NCBI GenBank assembly: GCA_002900995.3
Contig: CM035305.1
Location: 4,386,467-4,450,466, forward strand
Length of the DNA: 64,000 bases
Source of the DNA: Ganoderma boninense
Lineage: Eukaryota; Basidiomycota; Agaricomycetes; Polyporales; Polyporaceae
Reading direction: 5' to 3'
Shown: positions 1 to 10,388 of the stretch, one piece after another
Numbering within the stretch: position 1 is the stretch's first letter
How the letters are laid out: the number at the start of each line of letters is the position of its first letter
Position numbers and translations under genes: made by a program
Notes under the pieces: model-generated
What the model was told of the DNA's origin: nothing
Seen by the model: the letters and a program-made list of their open reading frames with translations, nothing else
The model's database searches: none

Positions 1-936
1 TGCCAGCGTTCCGCCACCAGGTGAGCGTCATTGGAGACATCAGTATGCGTTTGTTTGTTCGTGTAGGCGGCCTCGCACTGCCGACGTTCCATATGGATGT
101 CGGGCTCTGTCGTCCTTGTTCTCGAAGCAGCAAAGCTCGGGCCATGCGATCCGAGTTGATGGGAGGGGCATGGGATGCCCTTGGATGCCCCATGATAAGA
201 CTTGAAGATACGCTCGCAGTCAGCCTAAGGCCAAAGGAGCGATCGTGACTCCAGCCAGGCTGGCTCAAAAGGCAATACCTGACCAACTTGAAAACGGAGG
301 TGACAGTGTCTCGACCTGTCTTGACGCTCATTTCGTGAATACGATAAATCAAATGGCCATGATGCAATCCCTCCTTACCCCACTGCTGCATTTGACTCAT
401 TTCGCCCATACGAGTCGCGACCCTAAGTAGAAGGTCATGGCGCGCTGTATGCACGCGATTGTTGCGAGGAACGCCTGCCCCTCAAAATGGTGGCGAAGGC
501 AGTCTTTATTGGTTCTAGCTGGTGGTGATGAAGAGTTAAATGTGAGGGCGGTTGGATGGCGAACGTACCGGGAGGGCATCAAAAAGGGTATCAATGGCTT
601 TAGTACACTCCGAGCCGCGGTGCGATTTTGTCGACTGCATACGCCGCCATCCTCAGGATAACAGTCTGGGCATTCTTGGACGGGTCTTTGGCATAGCTTG
701 GCAGCATCGTCGGCTTCATTAATTGAGTACTGATACTACAGTCAACTATGACGGGCACCTGTACATGTATTGAGTCGAGACTCGTAAACCGCACAAGCGC
801 CGTGATTTTGATCACTTACCTGGATGCCCCATTCGGAAGTGGACCCCCTTTGATATCAGGACTCGTGTAGCCGCTCACGGTGGTTCCACTGCAGTTAGCT
901 GCAGTTGCAACTTCATGAACTTTTCCCAACTTGACG

Positions 937-1145
937 CTCGATGGTGTTGGCCGAGATTTGTCCTTGTTTGTCTGCCAGGAGCGCGCAACAGCCCGTCCGA
1001 GGCGCCGGCTCCTTGCTACTTGGCCTCTCCGACCCATCATGCTCACTGTGTAGTCTCTCGGCTGAAAGTTGGCTGGAGGTGATGTATCTATTACCACCAC
1101 ATGAAAATTACCTCCATTACTCTCTGTTCACGGTGAGTGAGAGGA
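937..1145 (+). pseudogene. F-box family gene remnant (F1)
   Basis: Short remnant upstream of G1. The part at about 1081-1139 reads MYLLPPHENYLHYSLFTVSE, matching the C-terminal exon of the F-box/LRR gene at 10389-11491 (IYMWSPKEDYFHCSLSTADE there). The block from 937 matches 54993 onward in the right-hand duplication. No open frame joins the pieces. Identification rests on resemblance to the fuller copy in this window. Confidence 0.4.
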
Positions 1146-1449
1146 GGGAGAGGGGCGCGGACTTCCGCACTCCAGAGAGGCGGACCGTGATACGTGGGCA
1201 GAGATGTGGTGTTGGCGTCCTTCGAATCCAACCTTGCAAAACTTGCTATTGAGCATGCCAAACCGTACCACGATTGACTATCACGCTCTTTCCCGGGCAT
1301 GAATTCCATACCCTGAGTTGATCTTTACCTCATTTACGTACCCACACATTCGTTGCAGGTCACGTTAATTCGCGTTTCGGAATACTGGGGACTGCCTGGG
1401 GTGGTCGTTCTAATCACCCATCAAGGCTGTGAGTCCTCGCTCCCGAACC

Positions 1450-3137
1450 ATGGACTCCCACTTCTTTCCACTTTCGTCGAATGGGTCTTCCAAGGGGCCC
1501 TCACCCACACAGCGGGGCTTCTCCGTCCCTTCAGAATAACGGCGCGTGAGTAGCCCACCTTCCCCCCCTCGTTTTCGAACTCACGAGCCCTGCTGCAGAG
1601 TCTCTGCTTGCTTCCTTGACGACATTTGGTACTGGCCGGCTGATCGTAACTGGTCTCGCCACCTTCTTCGGGAGGTACGCTTATATTCTTTTCTGGTCTC
1701 CCTAGGCCCTCGTCCTGTTGGAACGCGAAGTGCGTTCTTTGGGGCAGTATTCACGCTCAAATCCCTCCCGGCGCTAGACATGCTAGACAGTGACGGCAAT
1801 CACCCACATCGCCGGCATCCTGTTCATGTGGGTCGCGGAGTGCAGGCCGTCGTCTCGCACACTTGACTCCAGTCCTAATGAAGTGGGCTTCGATGCCTCG
1901 CCATCCCAAAGCGTTGTGGCGCCGGAAGGCATGGAGCTTCGAGAGTGGCTGCGGACCACCGAAAGCACACTGGCAGGTGCTCGGCTTCCATCTGCGTCTA
2001 GTATGGCGCAGACTTTAGGGCCGCACCAGCGCCGGGTCTACCTTTTCGTCTTCGCCTTCGTCGCCGTTGAAATTGCAATTGGGGACTCGGGGTAAGCGCA
2101 GGGCATGGAGGGTCCATTGCCCATGGCGACCGACACATGCCCTCCCTCCCTAGTCGAGCGACGATGTGCTTGCTCGGTTCGGTATGATCATAGAATGTTC
2201 TCCCTCGGGGTGGCGACGTTACTCACGCGCACATTACTGTTTGTTACCAGCTGCGACGACCGTGTTCTACGATGCGCTGCGTCGATCAGGTTCCCTCCAA
2301 GGACCCCGCAAGGCCGTCCAGTTCGCATGCCACACGCGGAGAGGTCGTTGAGTTCTTCGGCTTCCTTCAGGGCGCAGGCAAGCACCTCACGGTACTTTTC
2401 CCTCCGCTGGTCTCGCGGTAAGGAACTCTTCCGTTCCTATTTCCTGATAGCACTCTCGGCTTCGAGACGACACTCCTCTCAGCGTCCCTTCTGATCTCGG
2501 AGTGCAAACGATATGTCCTGCTCTATGCCGCCACAGCTCCTATGGCTTCGCTGCTTTCTTACGGCGTGACGATGCTCTCGCAAATCGCACCTAACTACAA
2601 CCGCCTTGCCCTCATCGCGCTGTATGCCTTCGCTGTGAGTGCAAACCATCCCTTGCTGTTCCAATCCGCAGTGCTCAACGGTGCATGAGGATGGCATGTT
2701 CGTTTACGCCGCGCTCATAGTTAGGCTACTGAGCTCCAACTCTCGGACGACGGCTAGGAATGGCGTACTGGCGAGGGTGTGTCTCATGGCGGCCGGTGTT
2801 TTCGTGTCGTTGTGGTAAGTAGTATACGGTAAGCCTGAGATGTCTGACATCACTGCGTCCTAGAGCTCTCGTTTTCGTGTCTACCGTCCCAGATTGGGAC
2901 GCCTTCTGTTCGCTCGCCTGCACATGTATATACTCGCCATTATGTGGTCGTGACACCCAGGTTTTCCCCCACTCCACATGCTACGCTCAACTGTCGTGGA
3001 CGACCTCTCAGGCTCCCGAGCTTGAACCGCCTTCTCGTTCCACACCGTACATGGTGCCGATGGTGGTTGTGGACACTCGGATGTGGTTCCAAGGGAAGGT
3101 TGGTGGTGATTCTAAGGTTGACGCTATGGGCGTATAG
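1450..3137 (+). pseudogene. G1: broken copy of the 7-8 TM membrane protein gene
   Basis: Exon order and splice sites follow intact G2 (40025-41311). The ATG at 1450 is present, but a 1-bp deletion after about codon 8 breaks the frame. The exon-3 region near 1780 has lost bases, and the exon-4 region (2250-2470) carries about 200 extra bases shared with G4. The last exon is split by an insertion at 2810-3046. The family is unknown. Copy G4 shares the exon-4 insertion, so G1 and G4 descend from one another by the large duplication. Confidence 0.7.
2810..3046 (+). other. 237-bp insertion in the last exon of G1
   Basis: In G2, G3 and G4 the coding text for the last TM segment is continuous here. 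In G1 it is interrupted after 2809 and resumes at 3047. The insert contains an intron-like block, 2815-2863, with GTAAGT donor, CTGAC branch motif and CCTAG acceptor. No terminal repeats were seen. It may be a captured gene fragment. Confidence 0.5.
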
Positions 3138-3221
3138 ATGGGGTGGCTAGGTTTGCCCTGCCGCGGCTCCGAGTACGGGATTGTGAAGTGGGGGGCTATG
3201 GAAGGAACGCGGAGTACTTGT

Positions 3222-4912
3222 CTATACAATACGCAAATGCAAACCGTTCCGGTAATGCCAATATCCTGGCTTACCTAAGGAAGTCGCCCAATGAGCAGGA
3301 TATCCAACCAGAACGAGGAAGTCCAGGACGCGAGCAAAACTGCTGCGTCCGAATGTCCCGTTGCAGTGCTGCCATCTCAATCGCACCATGCTTAGAGAGA
3401 CATCAAAACCACTCTCTGCACGCATTGTAATTGGTGAACGAAAGGCTCGCGACAAGACCGCATCGTGTATTAAAGTACGAAGATACATTGTTGACTAGTT
3501 AGGAACACGGGAATTTTGGTGCACGTTAGCTTCCCTGCCGAAGCAGGTACTAGTCCCGAGGGCCACGAAGAGGCCTGCACCAGGAACGACCGCGCCCTCG
3601 CGCGGAGAGCGACAGTCGACCGTACCTCGGGGTGGCGTCTTGAGTCGGGGGCTAGTCGACACCACATTATTTTGCCACGTTGGTTGCCCATCCACGCGCG
3701 GACGCGAGGATCCACCGAGGGTCTTGACGCTTGAAGCCTCGGCGCCTGCATCTACGACAACTCGTCAGCATCCGATGGAAGACACAAGCAAGGACGAGGA
3801 AAGACTCACTTCAAACTGCAGGGACACTGCGGACGTGCAAGCCCATCCAGAGGTCGAAATTCACATGCACACACAATCACGCAATCACACCCTGCGTACT
3901 GTCAGCGGATGAGATGTCATAAGAGAACTCGCCTCCGTCTGGAGTTGTGCCCAACCAAGTAGAGGAGTGCGAGTGTCGGCGGGGTGCGGCCGCGAGCGCT
4001 GGCGAGGGGCTACCGTCTAGTCCGCCAACTAGGGCGAACGCGCCACCTGAGCAGCGGCACCTTGTCCACCCCGAGTCGACACGGCGCGGCGTCCGAAGAG
4101 CGCGCGCGCCGGAGAGCCTATTAGACTTGAGCAGCGTCAGAACAACGGCGGTGGCGGGGACGAGAGAGGAAGGGCGGACGTACCATTGGATGCAGGCTCT
4201 CCGCTGACGACGCGACGCCGTCCACGTCCCCTCGTCTCCGAGTCGGAGGCGGGGCCGCAGGGGCGCGTACGCCGTCTACCCACGACTGACAAGTCGCGTT
4301 CCAGGTTCGGCGTCCGTGCTTTCCCCGTCCCCCGTAAGCAGCGGCGGACAGGTACTCGTCCCGGTCGCACCCCGGCTTACGCAGGTCGCGGTGCACCTCG
4401 GATGCACGTTGCGCGATAGCCCTGCGGCGGAGCACCGACGCCTAGGCCCTTCGCCCGCTCCAGCCCGTGCAGGCAGCCGTACCCTACGTTTCGAGTGCGG
4501 CCGCCAGGGCGAGCGGACTATTGACCGTCGTTGCCCGGGATGGCGACGCCACGACCTGGACGAGCGCCACAGTCAGCATGTGGCGGAGGAGGAAGAATGG
4601 GAGGCGAGCTACTCACCGAGTGGATCGAGCGCACCAGTGTCCGACACTGCGCGATGGTCAGGGAGAGGGAGGGGAGGAGCGCGAAGGCGAAGCGTACCGA
4701 GGTCGGTTGGTCGCACCCCCTGCGGGTGCGACCAGGAGGCCCGAGGATTCAGGCCTCCGAGGGGGAGAAGGGTGGGGTTGGCATGGTCATAGTCATGAGC
4801 GCATGGTTGTTGAACGTTGGATGTTGTTGAAGCTTAGGAGCTTAGAAGATGGTGGTGGTGGTGGTGGTGGTTCTGAGGGAAGAGAGAGAGGGCGGGGGGC
4901 CCTGGCTTTATA
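3222..4912 (-). other. H-A: spliced transcription unit with hairpin leader
   Basis: Convergent with G1. The minus strand carries TATAAAG (4906-4912), a (CCA)n leader, a three-codon uORF (MRS, ATG at 4804) whose TGA overlaps the ATG of a 15-codon uORF (4749-4796), then three hairpins. Four introns are suggested: 4616-4556 (CTGAC branch), 4183-4118 (CTGAC), 3809-3752 (CTGAC) and 3625-3495 (CTAAC). The ATG right after intron 3 (3751) opens a 42-codon exon starting MQAPRLQ. Joining across intron 4 it continues in frame as STMYLRT to a stop at 3222. Exons 1-3 have stops in all frames. It may be a leader plus small protein, or a spliced non-coding RNA. No family is recognised. Confidence 0.6.
4697..4758 (-). 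promoter_or_regulatory. Triple hairpin of H-A
   Basis: Three inverted repeats. Stem 1 is GGAGGCC/GGCCTCC (4735-4758, 10-nt loop). Stem 2 is GGTCGCACC/GGTGCGACC (4709-4733, 7-nt loop). Stem 3 is CCGA/TCGG (4697-4706). The uORF stop codon (4749-4751) lies in loop 1. The stem-2 loop reads ccctgcg here, the reverse complement of the orientation-matched loop in copy C. Confidence 0.8.
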
Positions 4913-6245
4913 CTGTGAAGGGCGCTCTGTGGCGGGTGTTGTCCGATGTTTGCTTTGTGCCAGCCTCGAGGCTCGCCATGGCTGTTCGCGTCCGAATTCG
5001 TCTCTTCACCTTGTTCTCGCGGCCGAGCCGAGGGGAACACTGACTCGGGGGACCTGCGCCCATCCAGACTCGTCAGCAATTCAATCCCAGCTTTCGCAAT
5101 GGCAACCCTCGAAACTAGCCTCCTTCCTCGATGGTGACTGCGATAATCAGCGGCGTGCGGTCCGTGGGATGTCGCTGCGGGTGGCACCTCGTCCAATTAT
5201 CAATTATCCCGAAGGACTTGGTAAAAATCCTAGCGGGCCGCCTGTTCTCCAGCACTCATTGACTGCCGTAGACATAAGCATTTCGGCTGACGTACATTTC
5301 CCAGAGGATTGAAGCGTTCTTCGAGCACGGAGGAGGTAGGCGCTGCCCGCCCTCACGAGCGTCATCGGAGATGTCTGTGTGCGGTTGTTTGTTCGTGTAG
5401 GCGGCCTCGCGCTGCGGAGGTTCCATATGGATATCGAGCCCTGTCGCCCTTGTTCTCTCAGAATCGCCAAGCACAGCTCAGACCCGGACATGTGATCCTA
5501 TGTGCTGGGGGAGACAACAGACGGCATGCCTCATGTTCCGATAAATGTTCTAGACGATGTGTTGGGACTTCCCAGGCAACCCACAATAAGTGGTGGTCAT
5601 GACTCCGCCGAGAACCCGTAAGGCAATAGTTGACAAAACTGGAGGTGTGTGGAGGTTCTCCTGGGCTGATTGTTGTCTCTTCGGCGAGAATGATGAGGTA
5701 TCAGCCGATAAACGATGCCATGACGTGAACGCAAGACTCTCACCTTCGCCACGTTTCAGGGCACCTATGGGCCTGGATTGCGACGGGAGGGAGTCAGCAG
5801 AAGTGGCGGAAAGATGTCGTCATGCCATACCTACCTGCACGATGCACATAGCCCCTCCCGGAATAATGTCAAGTTCGGTCGAATTAAATCCCGCAAAGCA
5901 TCACCTGTCGTTCGTGACAACGGGTTTAGAACAACTATCGTTCTCTCATGCAGACGGTTGCGGACGACGAGGGCGTATAGCGAGACCGAGGTGGACCAGA
6001 ATTCCATATGGCCACTTCCGTTCAGATCGAACGACGTCCTTGACGCCATAACACCTTAGCTGGAATCCCAGTAAAGTTCCATATGTCAATCTCGCAAACC
6101 CAATAATGATACAGCAATGCAAGCAGCAATCGTCAGTCAGATCCAGTGAGACGCCAAAAGCAGGGTATCAACCAAGCGTGATATGGTGGTATATGCGCAA
6201 TGTGCAAGGAGAAAGGTGCGCGCATCCTCTGGCACCAGGCCGAGG
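4913..6245. other. No gene seen; duplicated at about 59.34-60.67 kb
   Basis: Nearly identical to the right-hand copy. A block near 5390-5440 (TTTGTTCGTGTAGGCGGCC and flanks) is also found near 50, 37660 (inverted), 45590 (inverted), 54070 and 59820, so it is a dispersed repeat. The longest open frame (5590-6051) is cut by a stop in the other copy (TTCGG to TTAGG near 60300), which argues against a gene. Confidence 0.6.
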
Positions 6246-8109
6246 TCATTGGTACTTCTCCTTGTAGATCCAGGCAAGGCCGACGTCGCTCACACCCTGC
6301 TTGACCTACGACGCAGATGGTTCAGTTGTGCCCCCATACTCGGACAGAGAACGACATACCGCAGCGCGGTACCACTTTGCCGATTCCCTCTTGTCCTTCT
6401 TACAGCCCTTCCCGTTCAATAGACAGAACGCAAGCTCCTGCTGGGCATCGGGGTCGCCAAGTCGCGCTGCCACACGGTAGTATTGCTGCAACGCCATCAG
6501 CCCGGGTTATAGGCCTCATCTTGCAGAGCGGACTCACCACCGCCATCTCCTTGTCCTTCTGCACGCCCCATCCCCGGAAGAAACTCTGCCCGACCTCGTA
6601 GATCGCAAGCACGAGCTCCGACTGCCACACCCAGGCACCCATTAGCACACGCCCCACACAGAGCACGCTCCGCACACGCACCTTCACAGCACTCATGTCG
6701 CCCTGCCTCCCCTTCTCCAGATCCGTCACCGCGAGCTCCGCCGCTCGTCGCAGCCAGCGGAACCCCGCCTGCTCGTTCATCTGGCACCCCCACCCGTGCC
6801 GCTGTGCGAGCCCCCACATCAGCATGCCCACGCCACAGCCCCCGCCGATCGTCGCGCTCTTCTCGAACGCCGCCGCGCTCTCCGCAAGCCGGTTCTCGAG
6901 ATGGTGCTGGATGCCGACTTGCAGGTAGTCCTGCGCCGTCTGCGGGTTCGCGATCGCGGCCGCGCTGTCAGCCTTCCCCTTTGGTCGGCTAGGTGTTGGC
7001 GGAGCGTTCGGATGTCCTTGCATGTGTGCGGGAGCGGACGAGGGTGGCTGTATTGGAGGTTGAGAGAGCCCGGATGGTGGTAGTTGGTTAGCGGAGGTGG
7101 GAGTGGGTGGCAGCTCGTAGAACGAGTAGTCCGAATATACGCTGGGCGACGAGTCGACGCGCGGCGCCGCCCCGGCGTGGAGCCGAGGGGCGGCGAACTG
7201 TGCCTGCGTATGCGCATGCGGAGACGTAAACCCGTTTGCGCTCCGAGCCTGTGCTACGCCCTCGTACGGCGACGCCAATTGTCCGCCAAGCGACGCCGGG
7301 GAGACTGGGCGCGAAGCAGGGCCGTGCCCAGACGCCGAGGGGCCAAGCCCTGGGCTTGGCACGGGCGAGTACAGCGGGGAGTGCGGCCGCGAGCTCGGTC
7401 CTGCGCCTGCCGTCGGCGAGTGCGCGGACGGGTGGTTGTGTGCGTTCCGCATGAGCACCTCGCGCTTCCGCTCCTCCGATTCGGACGAGTGGAAGTTGGG
7501 CCGCGAGAAGTTGACGGTGTTGCTCGTGCTCACGCGCGACGGCATGCGCCCGCCGTGAGACGGCCCCTGCGCGGCGTACCCCTCCTCCCATGGCTGCGGC
7601 GCGAGGTGTGCTTCCGCCGCGGCAGAGACAACGACGGTGGGGAGATCGGGGACATCAGGCGGGTCGTACACAGAAGGGGGATCGACGACCCCGGACGAGC
7701 GCCATGTGTCGCGATACCTATTCCTATTCGCGATCGACTCGACGTCGTCTCCGGAGGAAAGGGAGTCGGGGGCTCGCGGATGGCCTTGATAGGTGTGGGA
7801 GCTCGAAGGACTGGAGGGGATGGTCGTCTGGGATCGGCCGTCCCAAGAGAAGGTGCGCATGCTCGCGCCATCGACAAAGTACGACGTCGCGGTCGCGGTG
7901 CTGTCCCGGAATTGGGTATGGAGGATGGGCGAGGGTGGTGCGGAGGGTATTGCGCCGCCGGAGGGTCGGGAAGGGGTTGCGAGAAGCTGGAGGTCGGCTG
8001 GTCGTTGGCTGGGGACTCTCCTTGACGACGCCCGCCGAATAAGGCTGCCCAGAGGCGAGGAGTCGGTGAGGTTGGGGGTGCGAGGGCCCTCTGGCGAAAG
8101 CTCAGCCAT
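6246..8109 (-). CDS. Sel1-repeat protein, copy 1
   Basis: Four exons (8109-6682, 6621-6538, 6485-6360, 6305-6246) give 565 residues with every junction in frame. Residues 1-380 are low-complexity and rich in Ser, Pro and Ala, with no clear domain. From about residue 390 come Sel1-like helical repeats, with motifs such as YRVAARLGDPDAQQELAFCL and LNGKGCKKDKRESAKWYRAA, ending in DVGLAWIYKEKYQ. This layout, a disordered N-terminus plus a C-terminal Sel1 block, is common in fungal Sel1 proteins such as the DSF2-like group, which serve as scaffolds in signalling or cell-wall control. The start is the first ATG after a probable 5'UTR intron (GTGAGT near 8195, CACCAG acceptor). The 3' end of mL38 lies about 320 bp upstream, on the same strand. 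Copy 2 is at 60672-62554. Confidence 0.8.
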
Positions 8110-8431
8110 GATGTAGGCTGGTGGAGGCGGAACGGAGGGCAATGGGGATGGTGGTGCATGCGAGCAGGGCGCATTATACTCACTCGAGACTCGGCGAGAG
8201 CGGGTCGTCGCCAAGCAGATCCCGCGCCCGATACTGCCTGCTCATATTGTGCGCTTAACGACCTCCGGATCATACCCCATTCAAGGCCCATTCCCAAGAA
8301 TGAATATTGCCTCTCAGTTCCCCATCCGCATAAATTAGCTACTTCTCGAACACAAGCACGCAAGAGATGAGAGTACTCTCGAATTAAATGGGGATCTACA
8401 ACTAAGGGGAAACGTGCTACGTCCGACGCGT

Positions 8432-10007
8432 CTAGAGGTACTTTTTCTTGTTCTTGAGCTCCGCGTACGGGTCGGGCTTCGGCATTTTGCCAAACCGCGG
8501 CTCCTCCTTCTCTGCAGTGCAGGAAATTCGACACCGTCAACACATCACCACATTGCAAATGCAAAACGGACTTACTGAGCGTAAATTTGTAGATGTGAGA
8601 CACGGTATCATCCCAGACCTCACGCCACATATGCGCTCCGCCTCCCCGGGCTCCATCAAACCCGTACTGCACCGCAAACGCACGGAAGTCAAAGCCAAGC
8701 CGGTCGGCCTCCGCGAAGATCGGAATATCAATGGGCTCGGATGCTGAGGCTTGCGGAAGAACCAACAGCACATAGCGGTGGTAGGGGCTGCCTCGCTGGG
8801 GATGAGGGGGGACGTATGGCGTGTGCGCCTGGAGAGGAACGGTGGGGGAAGGCGTCGATGCGGAAAGAGGAACATTGGGCCTGAACAGATGAGGTTAGGA
8901 ACGAGAGAGCACGTGGTCATGGGTTCGGACACATACTGCATCCAATGGAGGTACGTCGTGAACGACTGGCTTTCCGGGTGCGGGACGTCAAGGTCCACCA
9001 TCAAAAGAGTGTACAGGCGTGTATCCGTGTGGAACACGCTCGTGTAGATCTCGGGCGGTCTTCTCGTCTACACACCCATGAGTATCCTTCGAAGTTAAAA
9101 ATGAAGACATAGCGAACCTGCTCCGGCACCAGGAAGATGCCTGGTTCTACTGGCTTGAGCTTACGCTTCACGCGCGTGCGGAGGTAGTTGTTCTTGGGAG
9201 GCGGCTCGAGGTATCGTATGCGCAAGTCCAGTGAGGGCTTCAGCTCCGGGAGCATGTCAGGTACGACGTTCATCTGGTACATACGCTCCATCTAGAAATA
9301 ACGCATGAAGTTGAGGCGATGAGTCTAGAAGAAGAATCTTACCAAGAGGTCCAAGTCGCCCTCTTCCCTCCACTTCTGCTCCACCAAGTGCCTATACACA
9401 GGCTGGCTCAAGTCCGCTGAGTACGCACAGTATGCGATTCAGCCAACATCTTCGCCTCCAAACCACACGAGGGAAGAAACTCACCCATGCCGTTCCTCGC
9501 CTTCCACCTCACCTCGGGCAAGTTGGCCGCGCTCTGGATCTCCAGTATCCTCACTTTCTCCTTCAACTCCTCCAGCGCCGCCACGTCCCTCTCGCCCTCA
9601 GGCTTCGCCTCCTCCGCCTTCACCCTCTCCCTCAGCTCCTCCAGTTCCTTGCGCAAGAACTGCGCGTCGCGCAGGATGTAGCGCAGCGCGTAGTCGTACG
9701 CCGGCTCGACGCCCTTCGCAATGGGCCTGTTCCACTCCCTCGGCCGCTCGAGCGAGATGTGCGGACGACGCTTCGGCCACTCGCGCTGCTTGCCCTTGGG
9801 CTGCTCCGACTGCGTGGTGGCCTCTGTCGACTCCTCGGACGCAGCCTCCTTCGCTGGCGGAGGGGTCGCGGGCTTCGCTGTCACCGGCGGAGGGGGAGGA
9901 GGTGCGCTGGCCTGCGCCTGAGAGGCAGACGCGGCTTCCAGAGTCGCATTGCCGCGTATGTGCGTCAGCCTAGGAGCATAGCGAGGTAACCGGCGGAGAG
10001 CGAGCAT
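8432..10007 (-). CDS. Mitochondrial ribosomal protein mL38 (MRPL35-like), copy 1
   Basis: Six exons (10007-9485, 9416-9343, 9291-9118, 9067-8937, 8880-8576, 8511-8432) join in frame to 428 residues. The N-terminus (MLALRRLPRYAPRLTH) looks like a mitochondrial presequence. Next comes a Pro/Ala linker, then a charged helical stretch (LRKELEELRERVKAEE). The C-terminal half has phosphatidylethanolamine-binding-protein-like text: RLYTLLMVDLDVPHPES, TTYLHWMQ, YHRYVLLVLPQ and FDFRAFAVQYGFDGARGGG. The end is PDPYAELKNKKKYL. A PEBP fold on the mitochondrial large subunit is the hallmark of mL38/yeast MRPL35. The family call is from motifs, not a search. It is followed by the Sel1 gene on the same strand. 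Confidence 0.78.
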
Positions 10008-10388
10008 GACCGTTGAGAAACAGCTTGAACGAGTGTCGGGACCGCACGCGTCCCAGTCCAGGAAATTCAGGACGCGCGCTTCTTCTGGTGCGTGTCCACA
10101 TTTGGCAACCGTAGTCATTCGCGGCCGCTTGCGGCGACCGTCGGAGGCCTGCCACCAGGTTACAACGATGGCATGAGTTGCGGTCAAAGCACTACTATCT
10201 CCTTTAACGTAGTTTTCAAGACGGGGTATATTTTACGAGCAACTAAAACCAGGTCGACAGCATCGCAGAACCCTACTTGTCTCGACCAGCGTGCAAAGTC
10301 TGCTTCGAGTCTCCTCCGTTTATATTCTTTTGCATGTCACTGGCAATGTCGCGCGTAGACAATGCTGAGTGGTCTGAAGGATGCCTTA

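Larger units (their letters stand above)
1..9560 (+). repeat. Segmental duplication, left copy
   Basis: This stretch matches ~54020-64000 in the same orientation. The offset drifts from about 54.0 kb near position 20 to 54.44 kb near position 9000, so the copies differ by small indels. It carries F, G1, H-A, the Sel1-repeat gene and mL38. Both copies are truncated by the window edges, so the true length is unknown. Confidence 0.9.

Noticed and set aside
3516..3734. Plus-strand frame (VHVSFPAEAGTSPEGHEEAC) conserved in H-A, H-C and H-E
   Set aside because: It is antisense to the H exon 4/intron 4 region, lacks a consistent ATG, and conservation is explained by the duplicated DNA.
4709..4733. 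Stem-2 palindrome as a transposon terminal repeat
   Set aside because: Stem copies are adjacent, not at the ends of a defined unit, and no target-site duplication flanks the H units at these points.
5590..6051. 153-codon plus-strand open frame between H-A and the Sel1 gene
   Set aside because: The duplicated copy (60016 onward) is cut short by a point mutation to TAG near 60300, and the text has no domain features.
7084..8025. 313-codon plus-strand frame, and similar long plus frames over 61.6-62.5 kb
   Set aside because: They are antisense shadows of the GC-rich first exon of the Sel1-repeat gene; Arg-rich, no motif.
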